Assembly: GCF_017316025.1 (NCBI RefSeq)
Contig: NZ_JAFLVT010000008.1
Coordinates: 496,001 to 560,000, forward strand
Source: Candidatus Enterococcus myersii
GTDB lineage: Bacteria > Bacillota > Bacilli > Lactobacillales > Enterococcaceae
Reading direction: 5' to 3'
DNA length: 64,000 nucleotides
This document shows positions 55,018-64,000 of this stretch, piece after piece (position 1 is the first letter of the stretch; every line of letters begins with the position of its first letter). A program made the translations under genes and the position numbers. A model generated the notes under the pieces. That model did not search any database, was not told the origin of the DNA, and saw only the letters and a list, made by a program, of their open reading frames with translations.

Positions 55018-55116
55018 ATGGCACAGCGAACTGTTTTAGTTGCAGATTGTTGTTGTATGGTGCAAAAAATTGCAGCATACCATTTTGTCATGCCTATTAA
55101 TAGACCTAGTTTCTAA
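55018..55116 (+). CDS. Polycysteine leader peptide, 32 aa
   Basis: MAQRTVLVADCCCMVQKIAA followed by 12 more residues. ATG 55018 is preceded by AAAAGGGG about 12 bases away. Codons 11-13 are TGT TGT TGT (55048-55056). Directly after them, ATGGTGCAA can pair with TTGC and ACCAT further on. A terminator stands between this frame and mccA, the first gene of a cysteine-forming operon. The arrangement matches a ribosome-mediated attenuator in which lack of charged tRNA-Cys stalls the ribosome at the Cys run. Its function is inferred; I know no named family for it in this group. Confidence 0.6.
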   Translation: MAQRTVLVADCCCMVQKIAAYHFVMPINRPSF

Positions 55117-55177
55117 AATTTGTCGTAAATAATTCTGCGTGCACCAGAGTATATTTGCAAATATTTTTAGACTTTTC

Positions 55178-55212
55178 GAGGTACTGATTAATAGTCAGTA
55201 CCTCTTTTTTTG
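55178..55212 (+). terminator. Attenuator terminator between the polycysteine leader and mccA
   Basis: GAGGTACTGA-TTAATAG-TCAGTACCTC, a perfect 10-bp stem, then seven or more T. It lies 30 bases before mccA, within the operon leader, so it must be regulated for the operon to be expressed. GGTGCA (55059-55064) and TGCACC (55140-55145) can pair as an alternative upstream structure. Confidence 0.85.
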
Positions 55213-55241
55213 TTTTCAACGTCAAAATAAGGAGTAAAAAC

Positions 55242-56171
55242 ATGATAGTAAATCAGATTGATGAATTGATCGGCAACACGCCAATGATACGGTTTACCAG
55301 TAAACAATTGCCGTTGCCTTTGGGGACAGAAATTTTTGCAAAATTGGAGTTTTTAAACCCTGGCGGCAGTATCAAAGATCGCTTGGGGCAATTTCTAATT
55401 CAAAAAGCGCTACGAAAAGGAGAACTGCAAGTAGGGGGGACGTTGATTGAGCCGACAGCAGGTAACACCGGAATTGGGTTAGCGCTAGCGGCGCAACCGT
55501 ATAATATTCAAACCATTTTTGTAGTACCAGAAAAATTTAGTTTGGAAAAACAAGCGTTAATGCAGGCATTGGGGGCTGAAATTGTTCATACGCCAACAGC
55601 AGCTGGCATGAGTGGTGCAATTAAAAAAGCCAAGGAATTAGCAGCAGAAATTCCTAATAGTTTTCTGCCATTGCAATTTGAAAATAAAGAAAATCCCCAA
55701 GCTTACTATGAAACCTTAGGCCCAGAAATTGCGGCCGAGTTTCCAAGTGGGTTGACGGCTTTTGTAGCAGGAGTCGGCTCAGGAGGCACTTTTGCTGGAA
55801 CAGGCGCTTACTTGCAAGAAAAATATCCTGAAATTTTGTTGTATGGTGTAGAACCAGTGGGCTCTATTTTAAACGGTGGAAAAAGTCATCGTCATGAAAT
55901 TGAAGGCATTGGGGTAGAATTTATCCCGCCATTTTTTGAAGCTTTAACAATCAGGGGCTATGAAACCATCAGTGATGACTTGGGATTTTCTTATACGCGT
56001 AAATTAGCCCAAACCTTTGGTATTTTGGCTGGCAGTTCCAGCGGCGCGGCTTTAGCAGCGGCAGTGAATGTGGCCCAAAAATTGCCTGCTGCTAGTGTGA
56101 TTGGCACAATTTTTCCTGATGCAGGCGATCGCTATTTATCAAAAGAAATTTACAGTCGGACAAATTATTAA
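55242..56171 (+). CDS. mccA: Cystathionine beta-synthase/O-acetylserine sulfhydrylase-like enzyme MccA
   Basis: A 309-residue PLP enzyme of the CysK/CBS fold. The PLP lysine is Lys45 in NPGGSIKDRLG, EPTAGNTGIGLALAA binds substrate carboxylate, and GVGSGGTFAGTG binds phosphate. The chain (VVPEKFSLEKQALMQALGAE; EGIGVEFIPPFF) is closer in memory to B. subtilis MccA than to CysK. MccA condenses homocysteine with serine or O-acetylserine. It is followed by mccB, yrrT and luxS, a reverse transsulfuration set. AAGGAG precedes the ATG. Expression appears controlled by the polycysteine leader. Confidence 0.87.
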   Translation: MIVNQIDELIGNTPMIRFTSKQLPLPLGTEIFAKLEFLNPGGSIKDRLGQFLIQKALRKGELQVGGTLIEPTAGNTGIGLALAAQPYNIQTIFVVPEKFSLEKQALMQALGAEIVHTPTAAGMSGAIKKAKELAAEIPNSFLPLQFENKENPQAYYETLGPEIAAEFPSGLTAFVAGVGSGGTFAGTGAYLQEKYPEILLYGVEPVGSILNGGKSHRHEIEGIGVEFIPPFFEALTIRGYETISDDLGFSYTRKLAQTFGILAGSSSGAALAAAVNVAQKLPAASVIGTIFPDAGDRYLSKEIYSRTNY

Positions 56172-56209
56172 AAGAACTAACAGTAAAAATTTATCAAAAG
56201 AAATTTTGA

Positions 56210-57367
<1,158 letters not shown>

Positions 57368-58012
57368 ATGGGTTTGGAGTTTATGCCGATTTTTAAAGAG
57401 TGGGCTGGCGCATATGATGATACAGTGGCAGGAGGCGATCGTGAATATGCCGAGGTCTTTTCAAACTATAATGAGATGTTGCACATGATTGCTGAAAAGT
57501 CAGGGCAAACTGTGTTAGAATTTGGCAGCGGTACGGGTAATTTAACTATTAGTTTATTAAATGCTGGTAAAATTGTTTACCCAATTGAACCATCAGCTGA
57601 AATGCGAGCACTGGCCCAAAGTAAGCCTGAACTTGAAAAGGTGGATTTTTTGACTGGCGATATGGAAAATTTTCCTGTGCCAAATGATAACATCGATACA
57701 ATCGCCGCGAATTTTGTTTTTCATCATTTAAATGGCATAGAAAAAAAACAAGCGCTAAAAAAATACGCCACACTTTTACCTAAAGGTGGCAAAGTCATTA
57801 TTGGTGATACGATGTTTGTTTCGCAAATCCGCTTTGATGATGTAATTACAGAAGCTGTGAAGGCTGAAAAATTAACACTCGCTGCTGATTTGCAACGAGA
57901 ATACTATCCTTTATTACCAGATTTAGAAAACTATTTCCATGAAGCTGGTTTTGCGGTAAAATTTTGGCAGATTAACACCTTTGCCTGGATTGCCGAAGCT
58001 GTAAAAAAATAA
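57368..58012 (+). CDS. yrrT: YrrT-like SAM-dependent methyltransferase
   Basis: A 214-residue class I methyltransferase. The opening MGLEFMPIFKEWAGAYDDTV is like B. subtilis YrrT. Motif I is VLEFGSGTGNLTISLL; the post-I Glu is in VYPIEPSAEMRAL and motif II near NIDTIAANFVFHHL. YrrT is encoded with mtnN-mccA-mccB in Bacillus and is tied to SAM/homocysteine recycling, though its substrate is unknown. ATG 57368 directly follows the mccB stop, so translation is coupled. Confidence 0.85.
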   Translation: MGLEFMPIFKEWAGAYDDTVAGGDREYAEVFSNYNEMLHMIAEKSGQTVLEFGSGTGNLTISLLNAGKIVYPIEPSAEMRALAQSKPELEKVDFLTGDMENFPVPNDNIDTIAANFVFHHLNGIEKKQALKKYATLLPKGGKVIIGDTMFVSQIRFDDVITEAVKAEKLTLAADLQREYYPLLPDLENYFHEAGFAVKFWQINTFAWIAEAVKK

Positions 58013-58065
58013 TGCAAAAACTTCCCCAAAAATTCAGGAAATTTAAATGAAAAGGAGTAACAACA

Positions 58066-58530
58066 ATGAAGATGAATGTTGAAAGTTTCAATTTAGACCA
58101 CACAAAAGTAAGCGCACCTTATGTTCGCGTTGCTGATCGTAAAACAGGGGGCAATGGCGATACGATTATTAAGTATGATGTCCGTTTTAAACAGCCCAAT
58201 AAAGAACATATGGAAATGAAAAGCTTGCATTCTTTGGAGCATTTAACAGCCGAATTAATTCGAAATCATGCCGATTATATTGTAGACTGGTCCCCGATGG
58301 GATGCCAAACCGGTTTTTACTTAACTGTTTTAAATCATGATAATTACGCTGAGATCTTAAGTGTTTTGAAAAAAACGATGGAAGATGTATTAGAAGCGAC
58401 AGAAGTGCCTGCAAGTAATGAAAAACAATGTGGCTGGGCAGCTAATCATACGCTGGAAGGTGCTAAAAGCTTAGCCCGAGAATTTTTAGCTAAAGAAGAT
58501 GAGTGGTCAGAAGTTTTTGCTACAAAATAA
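58066..58530 (+). CDS. luxS: S-ribosylhomocysteine lyase LuxS
   Basis: A 154-residue LuxS. Metal ligands are His55 and His59 in [10 protein letters not shown] and Cys122 in KQCGWAANH; Cys80 in [10 protein letters not shown] is the catalytic acid/base. It splits S-ribosylhomocysteine into homocysteine and DPD, the precursor of AI-2. As the last gene of mccA-mccB-yrrT-luxS it supplies homocysteine for cysteine formation. Pfs/MtnN, which makes its substrate, is not in the window. AAAGGAG precedes the ATG. Quorum sensing may be secondary to recycling in this setting. Confidence 0.95.
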   Translation: MKMNVESFNLDHTKVSAPYVRVADRKTGGNGDTIIKYDVRFKQPNKEHMEMKSLHSLEHLTAELIRNHADYIVDWSPMGCQTGFYLTVLNHDNYAEILSVLKKTMEDVLEATEVPASNEKQCGWAANHTLEGAKSLAREFLAKEDEWSEVFATK

Positions 58531-58572
58531 AAAAGTTAAGCTTAAGCTCTTAGCTGTTCAGAGCTTACGTGA

Positions 58573-58622
58573 AAAACACCGAGATTAAGGACGTTATTTC
58601 CCTTATCTCGGTGTTTTGGTTT
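58573..58622 (+). terminator. Terminator after luxS
   Basis: AAAACACCGAGATTAAGG and CCTTATCTCGGTGTTTT (one mismatch) around a short loop, then a T-rich tail. Confidence 0.88.
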
Positions 58623-58689
58623 TAATCAGAAGATATAAAGTTTTCCCGTGAAATTAATTGCAGCTGTATCCGTGGCTGTTTCACAAACT

Positions 58690-58805
58690 AGCACTTTAAG
58701 AAACAAGGCGAAATTTCCAAAAAATTAAGCAACAATTTTAAAAAAGTTCTGATCTTATCTCTCAGGGCTGAAGGATTCTTTAGATTTTTCTAGCTAGTCC
58801 TTTTT
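58690..58805. repeat. Intergenic repeat, type B copy
   Basis: AAGGCGAAATTTCCAAAAAA ... GATCTTATCTCTCAGGGCTG ... GATTCTTTAGATTTTTC corresponds to the type B unit at 27.04 kb, and ends about 11 bases before the stop codon of the minus-strand thioesterase gene. Confidence 0.55.
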
Positions 58806-58815
58806 TAATAAATTT

Positions 58816-59244
58816 TTAGAGGGCTGTATAATCACTGAATAGTTGGTGAAAGGCTGGGTTTGCTTTTTTTAAGTGGACCAAACGCCCGGAATCTCCTTGC
58901 AAGAAGCAGTGTTGACTGTCACCTGTCGTCAAGATTTTACTTTCATCTGTTACAGGTGTAATACGATACGCAAAATTTAGACGGGTACCGGTATATTTTT
59001 CTACTGAAACATGAATTTTTACCGTATCACCGTAACGAATCATATCTTTATACTGACAACTCACCCCAAGTACCGGGACGATAATGCCGCTTGCTTCTAA
59101 AATGTGATAAGGCAGCCCTAAGTGTTCCAATAAATCAACACGAGCTTCTTCAAACCAACGTATATAATTGGAGTGGTGGATAATTTGCATTTGGTCGGTT
59201 TCATAATAATGGGGACTGCGGACATATCCTGAATATTTCTCCAT
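58816..59244 (-). CDS. Acyl-CoA thioesterase, 4-hydroxybenzoyl-CoA/YbgC-type hotdog fold
   Basis: A 142-residue hotdog-fold thioesterase. The active-site segment YYETDQMQIIHHSNYIRWFE has the Asp of the YbgC/FcbC group; RVDLLEHLGLPYHIL follows. Such enzymes hydrolyse short-chain or aromatic acyl-CoAs or acyl-ACPs; the natural substrate is unknown. A strong GGAGCAAC site precedes the ATG on the minus strand. It lies about 60 bases after the aldo/keto reductase gene and may be co-transcribed with it. Confidence 0.87.
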   Translation of the reverse strand: MEKYSGYVRSPHYYETDQMQIIHHSNYIRWFEEARVDLLEHLGLPYHILEASGIIVPVLGVSCQYKDMIRYGDTVKIHVSVEKYTGTRLNFAYRITPVTDESKILTTGDSQHCFLQGDSGRLVHLKKANPAFHQLFSDYTAL

Positions 59245-59302
59245 AGTTGCTCCTGTCTTTTTTTATTTAGCATAGCAGTCTTTTATAAAAAGTACCAGAA
59301 TA

Positions 59303-60241
59303 TTAAAAACGGAATAAATCATCAATTAATTCATAATCGTCATTGTTGAGGCGAATGTCTGTTGCTTTTGCATTGGCACGCATTTGTTCTTCATTGCGAG
59401 CACCAGGAATCACAGCAGCAATATGCGGATTTTTCAAATACCAAGCCAAAACTAATTGTGAAACGGTGGCATCGTTACGGTGAGCGATAATCTTCATCTC
59501 TTCCATTGTGGCGATAATTTTTTGATAACGTTCGCCGGTAAAATCGGCTTTTTTACTTCGCGGGTCTGGAGCAGAAAATTTTTGATCCGCTGTATATTTT
59601 CCTGATAGCAATCCAGAAGCTAATGGGAAATAAGGGATAAAGCTGATTTGGTGTTTGTCTAAATAAGGAAACAATTCTGTTTCGGCTTTACGGTGTAATA
59701 AATTGTAATTGTCTTCAACAACATCGACATAATTGTCTAAATTTGCTTCTTTTACTTGCGCTAAAGAAAAATTAGAAACACCAATGGCCCGAATTTTACC
59801 GGCTTCTTTTAATTCATGTAAAGCTTTTACAGCTTCATTTTTTGGTGTCGTTTCATCTGGGAAATGAATGTAAAAAATGTCAATGTACTCTGTTTGTAGG
59901 CGCTGTAGAGCATCTTCTACGGCATTTTTTAAAAATTCGGGACGATTGTCCATTTTGTCTTCGTTGCCAGGAATATGGGCAGCTTTGGTCGCGATAATCA
60001 CGCGAGCCCGATCAAATTCATCTTCTTGTAGAACTTCACCGATTAATTTTTCCGATTGACCCAAACCATAAGCATAGGCTGTGTCTAGCATGGTGACACC
60101 ATTGCGTAGCGCAGTGCGTAAAACCTCTTTGCCCACTTCGTCATCTAAATTTTTGAAAAGGTTATGCCCACCAATTTTATTTGTACCAAGTCCTAAAGTT
60201 GATGCGTAAACTTGTGATTTACCAATTTGTACATCTGCCAT
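59303..60241 (-). CDS. Aldo/keto reductase
   Basis: A 312-residue NADPH-dependent aldo/keto reductase with a TIM barrel. The catalytic tetrad is Asp in MLDTAYAYGLG, Tyr within it, Lys in VIIATKAAH and His in IFYIHFPDE. IRAIGVSNFSLAQV and AVIPGARNEEQM are the coenzyme-binding family motifs. The substrate is unknown; relatives reduce methylglyoxal and sugar aldehydes. AGGAGG precedes the ATG (reading the minus strand). It diverges from the aspS leader. Confidence 0.9.
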   Translation of the reverse strand: MADVQIGKSQVYASTLGLGTNKIGGHNLFKNLDDEVGKEVLRTALRNGVTMLDTAYAYGLGQSEKLIGEVLQEDEFDRARVIIATKAAHIPGNEDKMDNRPEFLKNAVEDALQRLQTEYIDIFYIHFPDETTPKNEAVKALHELKEAGKIRAIGVSNFSLAQVKEANLDNYVDVVEDNYNLLHRKAETELFPYLDKHQISFIPYFPLASGLLSGKYTADQKFSAPDPRSKKADFTGERYQKIIATMEEMKIIAHRNDATVSQLVLAWYLKNPHIAAVIPGARNEEQMRANAKATDIRLNNDDYELIDDLFRF

Positions 60242-60367
60242 GAAAAAGACCTCCTGTATGTTTACTTTTCTATCTTTACTTTAGTCTAAATCAATCTGAC
60301 AAAAAGCTGAATTGAAACGTCTTGTGTAAAATTAATTTCTTATGTTCATAGTTAAAAAGAGGAAAAA

Positions 60368-60500
60368 AAGCTAGCTGCAAGCACTAACTCTTCGTAACAA
60401 TAAGTCGAAAAGTCGAAATCTTGAGAAACTTGCGGAACAATTTTCAAAAATTTCACGCTTATTTTTGGGGAACTAAACAAAGTTTACTCAGCATTTTTTC
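60368..60500. repeat. Intergenic repeat, diverged type A copy
   Basis: AGCACTAACTCTTCGTAACA directly followed by ATAAGTCGAAAAGTC, then ACTTGCGGAACAATTTTC and CACGCTTATTTTTGG, follows the order of the 124-bp unit. It lies between the aldo/keto reductase gene and the aspS promoter. Confidence 0.55.
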
Positions 60501-60541
60501 ATCGCAGTCCGTCATTTTTTTGAAAAGCTTTTTGAAAAATC

Positions 60542-60570
60542 TTGACATTTTCACGTAATTCTAGTAGCTT
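60542..60570 (+). promoter_or_regulatory. Candidate promoter of the aspS T-box leader
   Basis: TTGACA, 17 bases, TAGCTT; start near 60577. Confidence 0.5.
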
Positions 60571-60589
60571 AACAGTAATAGTTAAAATC

Positions 60590-60805
60590 AGTGAAAGAAA
60601 GAGTAGCAGATAAGTCACTTTTTAGAGAGAACTACCTTGGCTGAAAGTAGTTTAAGTCTTATTTGTCAAAGACATTCTGGAGATGAGCGCGTGCAAAGCC
60701 GCTTCCGTTTCACCAACGTTATCGGTGTTGAGGAAAGTTTAACTTTCAAATTTAGGTGGTACCGTGGACTAACAATTCGCCCTTGTGAGAACAAGGGCTT
60801 TTTTT
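60590..60805 (+). promoter_or_regulatory. T-box riboswitch controlling aspS
   Basis: Stem I distal elements AGAGAG (60623-) and GGCTGAAAG are present. The T-box antiterminator core AGGTGGTACCGTGG is at 60754-60767. The competing terminator GCCCTTGT-GAGA-ACAAGGGC plus seven T lies at 60779-60805. A likely specifier is GAC (60671-60673), an Asp codon, 3' of the stem I apex. Uncharged tRNA-Asp would allow read-through into aspS. Confidence 0.9.
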
Positions 60806-60859
60806 GTTTTTCAAAAACTGCCAATTACTGATTAAAAAAGTGTCTATGGAGGGTAAAAA

Positions 60860-62632
60860 ATGGCAAAACGAACTGTGTATTGTGGTTTAGTTTCAAAAAC
60901 AGAATTAGAACAAACAGTTACATTAAAAGGTTGGGTTCAAAAACGTCGTGATTTAGGTGGCGTAATTTTTATTGATTTGCGTGACCGAGAAGGTATCGTG
61001 CAAGTTGTCTTCAATCCCGAATTATCAAAAGCAGGTTGGGAAATTGCTGACAAATGTCGCAGTGAATACGTAATTGAAGTAACGGGTAAAGTTATTTTAC
61101 GGGATGAAGCAGCAATTAATCCAAAAATGAAAACCGGTGAATTCGAAGTTATCGCAAGTGACATTACAGTTTTAAACAAAGCGAAGACACCGCCCTTTGC
61201 AATTGAAGACGAGCAAGAAATTAGCGATGAAATTCGGATGAAAAATCGTTCAATTGACTTACGTCGTCCAAAAATGACACAAAATATTATCATGCGTCAT
61301 AAAACTACCCAAGCAATTCGTCATTATTTAGATGAAAATGGCTTCTTGGATATTGAAACGCCTTACCTTGGTAAATCAACTCCAGAAGGCGCACGGGATT
61401 ATTTAGTTCCTTCTCGGGTACACCCAGGACATTTTTATGCATTACCGCAATCACCACAACTATTTAAGCAACTATTGATGAATGCTGGATTTGATCGCTA
61501 TTATCAAATTGCCCGTTGTTTCCGGGATGAAGATTTACGGGGCGATCGACAACCAGAATTCACCCAAGTAGATATGGAAATGAGTTTTCTAACAGTTGAA
61601 GAAATTCAAGATTTAACTGAAGGCATGATCGCCCGCGTGATGAAAGAAGTTAAAGGCATGGATGTAAAATTGCCATTTCCACGCATGACTTATGATGATG
61701 CGATGAATCGTTATGGTAGTGATAAACCCGACACTCGTTTTGAAATGGAATTGGTGGACTTAGGCGATGTTGTAAAAGATGTCGATTTCAAAGTTTTCCA
61801 AATGGCACTAACTTCTGGTGGTGTGGTTAAAGCATTAAATGCCAAAGGTGCTGCCAGCAAATATTCACGCAAAGATATGGACAACTATGCGCATTATGTT
61901 AGTCAATTTGGTGCCAAAGGATTAGCTTGGGTGAAAGTGGAAGAAGATGGCTTAAAAGGTCCAATTGCTAAATTTTTAACCGAAAAAGAAGCAGAAATTA
62001 TAAAATCAACAAACGCGCAAGTTGGAGACTTGCTTATGTTTGGTGCCGATCAATTTAACGTAGTCACGGCTGCTTTGGGGGCTGTTCGTAATAAAATGGC
62101 CAAAGAATTAGGGCTAATTGATGAAAGTAAATTCAATTTCTTGTGGATTACAGACTGGCCACAATTTGAATACAGTGAAGAAGAAGGGCGCTATGTTTCT
62201 GCGCACCATCCATTTACTTTACCAAAAGAAGAAGATATTCAATATTTAACAACCGATCCAACTAAAGTATATGCCCAGGCCTATGATATTGTTTTAAATG
62301 GTTATGAATTAGGTGGCGGATCGTTGCGTATTCATGAACGTGAATTACAAGAAAAAATGTTTGCAGCATTAGGTTTTGGTCGAGTGGAAATGCAAGAACA
62401 ATTTGGTTTCTTACTAGATGCCCTAGAGTACGGATTCCCACCACTTGGCGGTATCGCATTAGGCTTAGATCGTTTTGTTATGTTGTTGGCAGGAGAAGAC
62501 AATATTCGCGAAGTCATTGCCTTTCCAAAAAATGGGAAAGCAGCCGATCCAATGACGCAAGCACCAAGCACGGTTTCACCTTTACAGTTGTTTGAATTAA
62601 GTATTGATGTGACCGCTACAGAAGAAGACTAA
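60860..62632 (+). CDS. aspS: Aspartyl-tRNA synthetase
   Basis: A 590-residue bacterial-type class II AspRS. An N-terminal OB-fold anticodon-binding domain ([20 protein letters not shown]) is followed by the catalytic core with motif 1 near [19 protein letters not shown]. Motif 2 is [18 protein letters not shown] and motif 3 [15 protein letters not shown]; a bacterial insertion (GAD) domain lies between. GGAGG precedes the ATG. It stands alone here, without hisS, behind its own T-box. Confidence 0.96.
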   Translation: MAKRTVYCGLVSKTELEQTVTLKGWVQKRRDLGGVIFIDLRDREGIVQVVFNPELSKAGWEIADKCRSEYVIEVTGKVILRDEAAINPKMKTGEFEVIASDITVLNKAKTPPFAIEDEQEISDEIRMKNRSIDLRRPKMTQNIIMRHKTTQAIRHYLDENGFLDIETPYLGKSTPEGARDYLVPSRVHPGHFYALPQSPQLFKQLLMNAGFDRYYQIARCFRDEDLRGDRQPEFTQVDMEMSFLTVEEIQDLTEGMIARVMKEVKGMDVKLPFPRMTYDDAMNRYGSDKPDTRFEMELVDLGDVVKDVDFKVFQMALTSGGVVKALNAKGAASKYSRKDMDNYAHYVSQFGAKGLAWVKVEEDGLKGPIAKFLTEKEAEIIKSTNAQVGDLLMFGADQFNVVTAALGAVRNKMAKELGLIDESKFNFLWITDWPQFEYSEEEGRYVSAHHPFTLPKEEDIQYLTTDPTKVYAQAYDIVLNGYELGGGSLRIHERELQEKMFAALGFGRVEMQEQFGFLLDALEYGFPPLGGIALGLDRFVMLLAGEDNIREVIAFPKNGKAADPMTQAPSTVSPLQLFELSIDVTATEED

Positions 62633-62642
62633 AAGAATCTTA

Positions 62643-62678
62643 AAAGGACGCTCACTTTGGTGGGTTGTCCTTTTCTTT
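62643..62678 (+). terminator. Terminator after aspS
   Basis: AAAAGGAC and GTCCTTTT around a 17-nt loop, then CTTTTTG. Confidence 0.75.
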
Positions 62679-62785
62679 TTGGGCTAGACTTCGTATAATG
62701 TACACAGCGAGAAGAAAGTTGAATTATTGTGTTGTGCATTGATTTGGCTGGCCTCTTAGTTAAAGGCATAAGGAGCTTTTTTATC

Positions 62786-63661
62786 ATGAAAAATATTGCG
62801 CAAAAAGTCAATTTTACTGACTATTTGCAAAAGTTTTCGTTTTCAGTGGTTTACGCAATTTTAGCCTCAATTGCGGTGAACTTTTTTTACCAGCCAGGGA
62901 AAATTTATTCTAGTGGGATTACTGGGGTAGCCCAAATCATCACGACGCTATCTAAAGATTTATTAGGGTTTCATCTGCCGGTTTCGGCAAATTTATTGAT
63001 TTTAAATCTGCCATTATTTTTAGTTGGCTGGTATAAGGTAGGCCATAAGTTTACGATTTTTACCGGGATTACAGTTATATTGACCTCACTGTTTATGCAG
63101 ATTATGCCAGAAGAAGTTTTAACTACAGATCCAATTGTCTGTGCTATTTTCGGTGGTGCCGTCATGGGAGCTGGAATTGGCTATGCACTAAGAAGTGGTC
63201 TATCTTCTGGGGGCTTGGATTTTGTCAGTATTGCCATCCAAAAAAAGACCGGTAAGACGGTGGGATCAATTTCCATTATCTTTAATATTTTGATTATGTT
63301 TGCTGCAGGCTTACTCTTTGGCTGGCAATATGCTTTATATAGTGCCATCGCTATTTTTGTTAGTGGCAAAGTCACTGATGCCGTTTTTACCAAGCAAAAG
63401 AAAATGCAGGTGACCATTATCACCCGTCACCCAGATGCGGTTATTCATCATATTCAAGATAAAATGCGCCGAGGAATTACTATTATTAATGAGGCAGAAG
63501 GCGCTTATAAACACGATAAACAGACGGTGCTTTTAACTGTGTGTACACGCTTTGAGCTACCGTTATTACGACAGGCTATGCGTGAATCTGATCCGAAAGC
63601 CTTTGTGAGTATTGCCGAAAATGTTCAAATTTTAGGACGTTTTTATGAAGAAGAATTATAA
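62786..63661 (+). CDS. YitT-family membrane protein (DUF2179 C-terminus)
   Basis: A 291-residue YitT-type protein. Five membrane segments span residues ~15-190, with YQPGKIYSSGITGVAQIIT, the GLSSGGLDFVSIAIQKKTGK region and FGWQYALYSAIAIF. A cytosolic DUF2179 domain follows (VTIITRHPDAVIHHIQDKMR, RGITIINEAEGAY). The family's role is not settled. ATG 62786 follows AAGGAG by 10 bases; the upstream extension to 62729 lacks a ribosome site. Confidence 0.88.
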   Translation: MKNIAQKVNFTDYLQKFSFSVVYAILASIAVNFFYQPGKIYSSGITGVAQIITTLSKDLLGFHLPVSANLLILNLPLFLVGWYKVGHKFTIFTGITVILTSLFMQIMPEEVLTTDPIVCAIFGGAVMGAGIGYALRSGLSSGGLDFVSIAIQKKTGKTVGSISIIFNILIMFAAGLLFGWQYALYSAIAIFVSGKVTDAVFTKQKKMQVTIITRHPDAVIHHIQDKMRRGITIINEAEGAYKHDKQTVLLTVCTRFELPLLRQAMRESDPKAFVSIAENVQILGRFYEEEL

Positions 63662-63718
63662 TAGCAAGATAAAAAAGGAAATAATCTACAAGAATTTATT
63701 TTGAAAAGTGGCGAAGTC

Positions 63719-64000
63719 ATGGAACAAAAAACAAAACGAAGATACATTACCGGCCTTGATGGTGTGCGCACCTTGGCTGTTTTAGGCGTTATCTTTTATC
63801 ACCTTTTGCCTGATAAAGTAAAAGGTGGCTATTTAGGGGTAGCGATATTTTTTGCAATTTCAGGTTATTTGATTACCGATCATTTAAATCAAGAGTGGCA
63901 AGCAACTGGGAAGATTCGCTTACTGACCTTTTACAAAAAACGATTAAAGCGTCTGTGGCCCAACTTAGCGTTGGTAATGGTGCTTTCCACTGCGTATATT
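63719..64000 (+). CDS. Acyltransferase-3 family membrane protein, OatA-like (3' end outside window)
   Basis: The first 94 codons of a membrane acyltransferase. RYITGLDGVRTLAVLGVIFY is the acyltransferase-3 opening with the catalytic His shortly after (FYHLLPDKVKGGYLGVAIFF), then SGYLITDHL and YKKRLKRLWP. OatA-type members O-acetylate peptidoglycan and give lysozyme resistance; the extracellular SGNH domain needed to confirm this is beyond the window. The ribosome site is weak. A TTG at 63701 is an alternative start. Confidence 0.8.
   Translation, partial: MEQKTKRRYITGLDGVRTLAVLGVIFYHLLPDKVKGGYLGVAIFFAISGYLITDHLNQEWQATGKIRLLTFYKKRLKRLWPNLALVMVLSTAYI

Noticed and set aside
54913-55116. A longer 67-codon gene including the polycysteine leader
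   Set aside because: The upstream half overlaps the end of the membrane-protein gene and the leader promoter; the good ATG and purine-rich ribosome site are at 55018.
54990-55241. S-box (SAM) riboswitch or T-box before mccA
   Set aside because: Neither conserved core could be found, and the region is occupied by a translatable frame with a Cys run.
62729-62785. N-terminal extension of the YitT protein
   Set aside because: No ribosome site before the extended start, while AAGGAG fits ATG 62786.

Overview
The window is low-GC Gram-positive DNA from a member of the Lactobacillales, most likely Enterococcaceae. The clues are the split mevalonate-kinase operon (mvaK1-mvaD-mvaK2-fni), a fused AdhE, an NADH oxidase, the OpuC compatible-solute transporter, a DhaKLM glycerol pathway, LuxS, and typical AGGAGG ribosome binding sites. 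The sequence looks like ordinary chromosome. No transposase, integrase, phage gene or CRISPR array was seen. Species cannot be fixed from the sequence alone.

Layout. 1-6.7 kb: tail of an Mga-type regulator, a small unknown protein, a HAD phosphatase, a YhgE/Pip membrane protein and a KimA-type potassium importer. 6.8-10.7 kb: a 124-bp tandem repeat, then opuCA-CB-CC-CD on the minus strand. 11-20 kb: an MhqO-like dioxygenase, queA, a CPBP protease, a probable 0.4-kb non-coding transcript, a calcium-type P-ATPase, a DUF975 protein, then tgt-yajC. 20-24 kb: an RpiR regulator, a malX PTS gene broken by one in-frame stop, and malY. 24-27.7 kb: adhE between two Rex-like sites, and an unknown gene. 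27.7-31.9 kb: the mevalonate operon. 32-37 kb: deoxynucleoside kinase, CorA, a pentapeptide-type protein, NADH oxidase and a ClbS/DfsB protein. 37-42 kb: leuABCD behind a leucine leader-peptide attenuator. 42-44.3 kb: ohrR, ohr and a quinone oxidoreductase. 44.4-50 kb: a PocR/AraC regulator diverging from gldA-dhaM-dhaK-dhaL-adh. 50-52 kb: a small acidic protein, then infC-rpmI-rplT behind an L20-type leader. 52-55 kb: YktB-like protein, a sortase substrate, tRNA-Pro(CGG) and a membrane protein. 55-58.6 kb: mccA-mccB-yrrT-luxS behind a leader encoding a Cys-Cys-Cys peptide. 58.8-64 kb: thioesterase, aldo/keto reductase, T-box-controlled aspS, a YitT protein and the start of an acyltransferase.

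Functional themes. Redox balance and fermentation are represented by adhE, nox, gldA and a second alcohol dehydrogenase, with Rex-like and cre-like sites nearby. Amino-acid supply is controlled by RNA switches: a leucine attenuator, a proposed cysteine attenuator and an Asp-type T-box. The mccA-mccB-yrrT-luxS operon would turn S-ribosylhomocysteine into homocysteine and then cysteine, so a polycysteine leader fits its product.

Most worth following up: the polycysteine leader peptide, the orphan minus-strand transcript at 14.0-14.4 kb, and a family of two-hairpin intergenic repeats found at five places, several of them right behind stop codons. The malX nonsense codon and a shared CGGATACAT-type motif around the RpiR/mal genes are also of interest.
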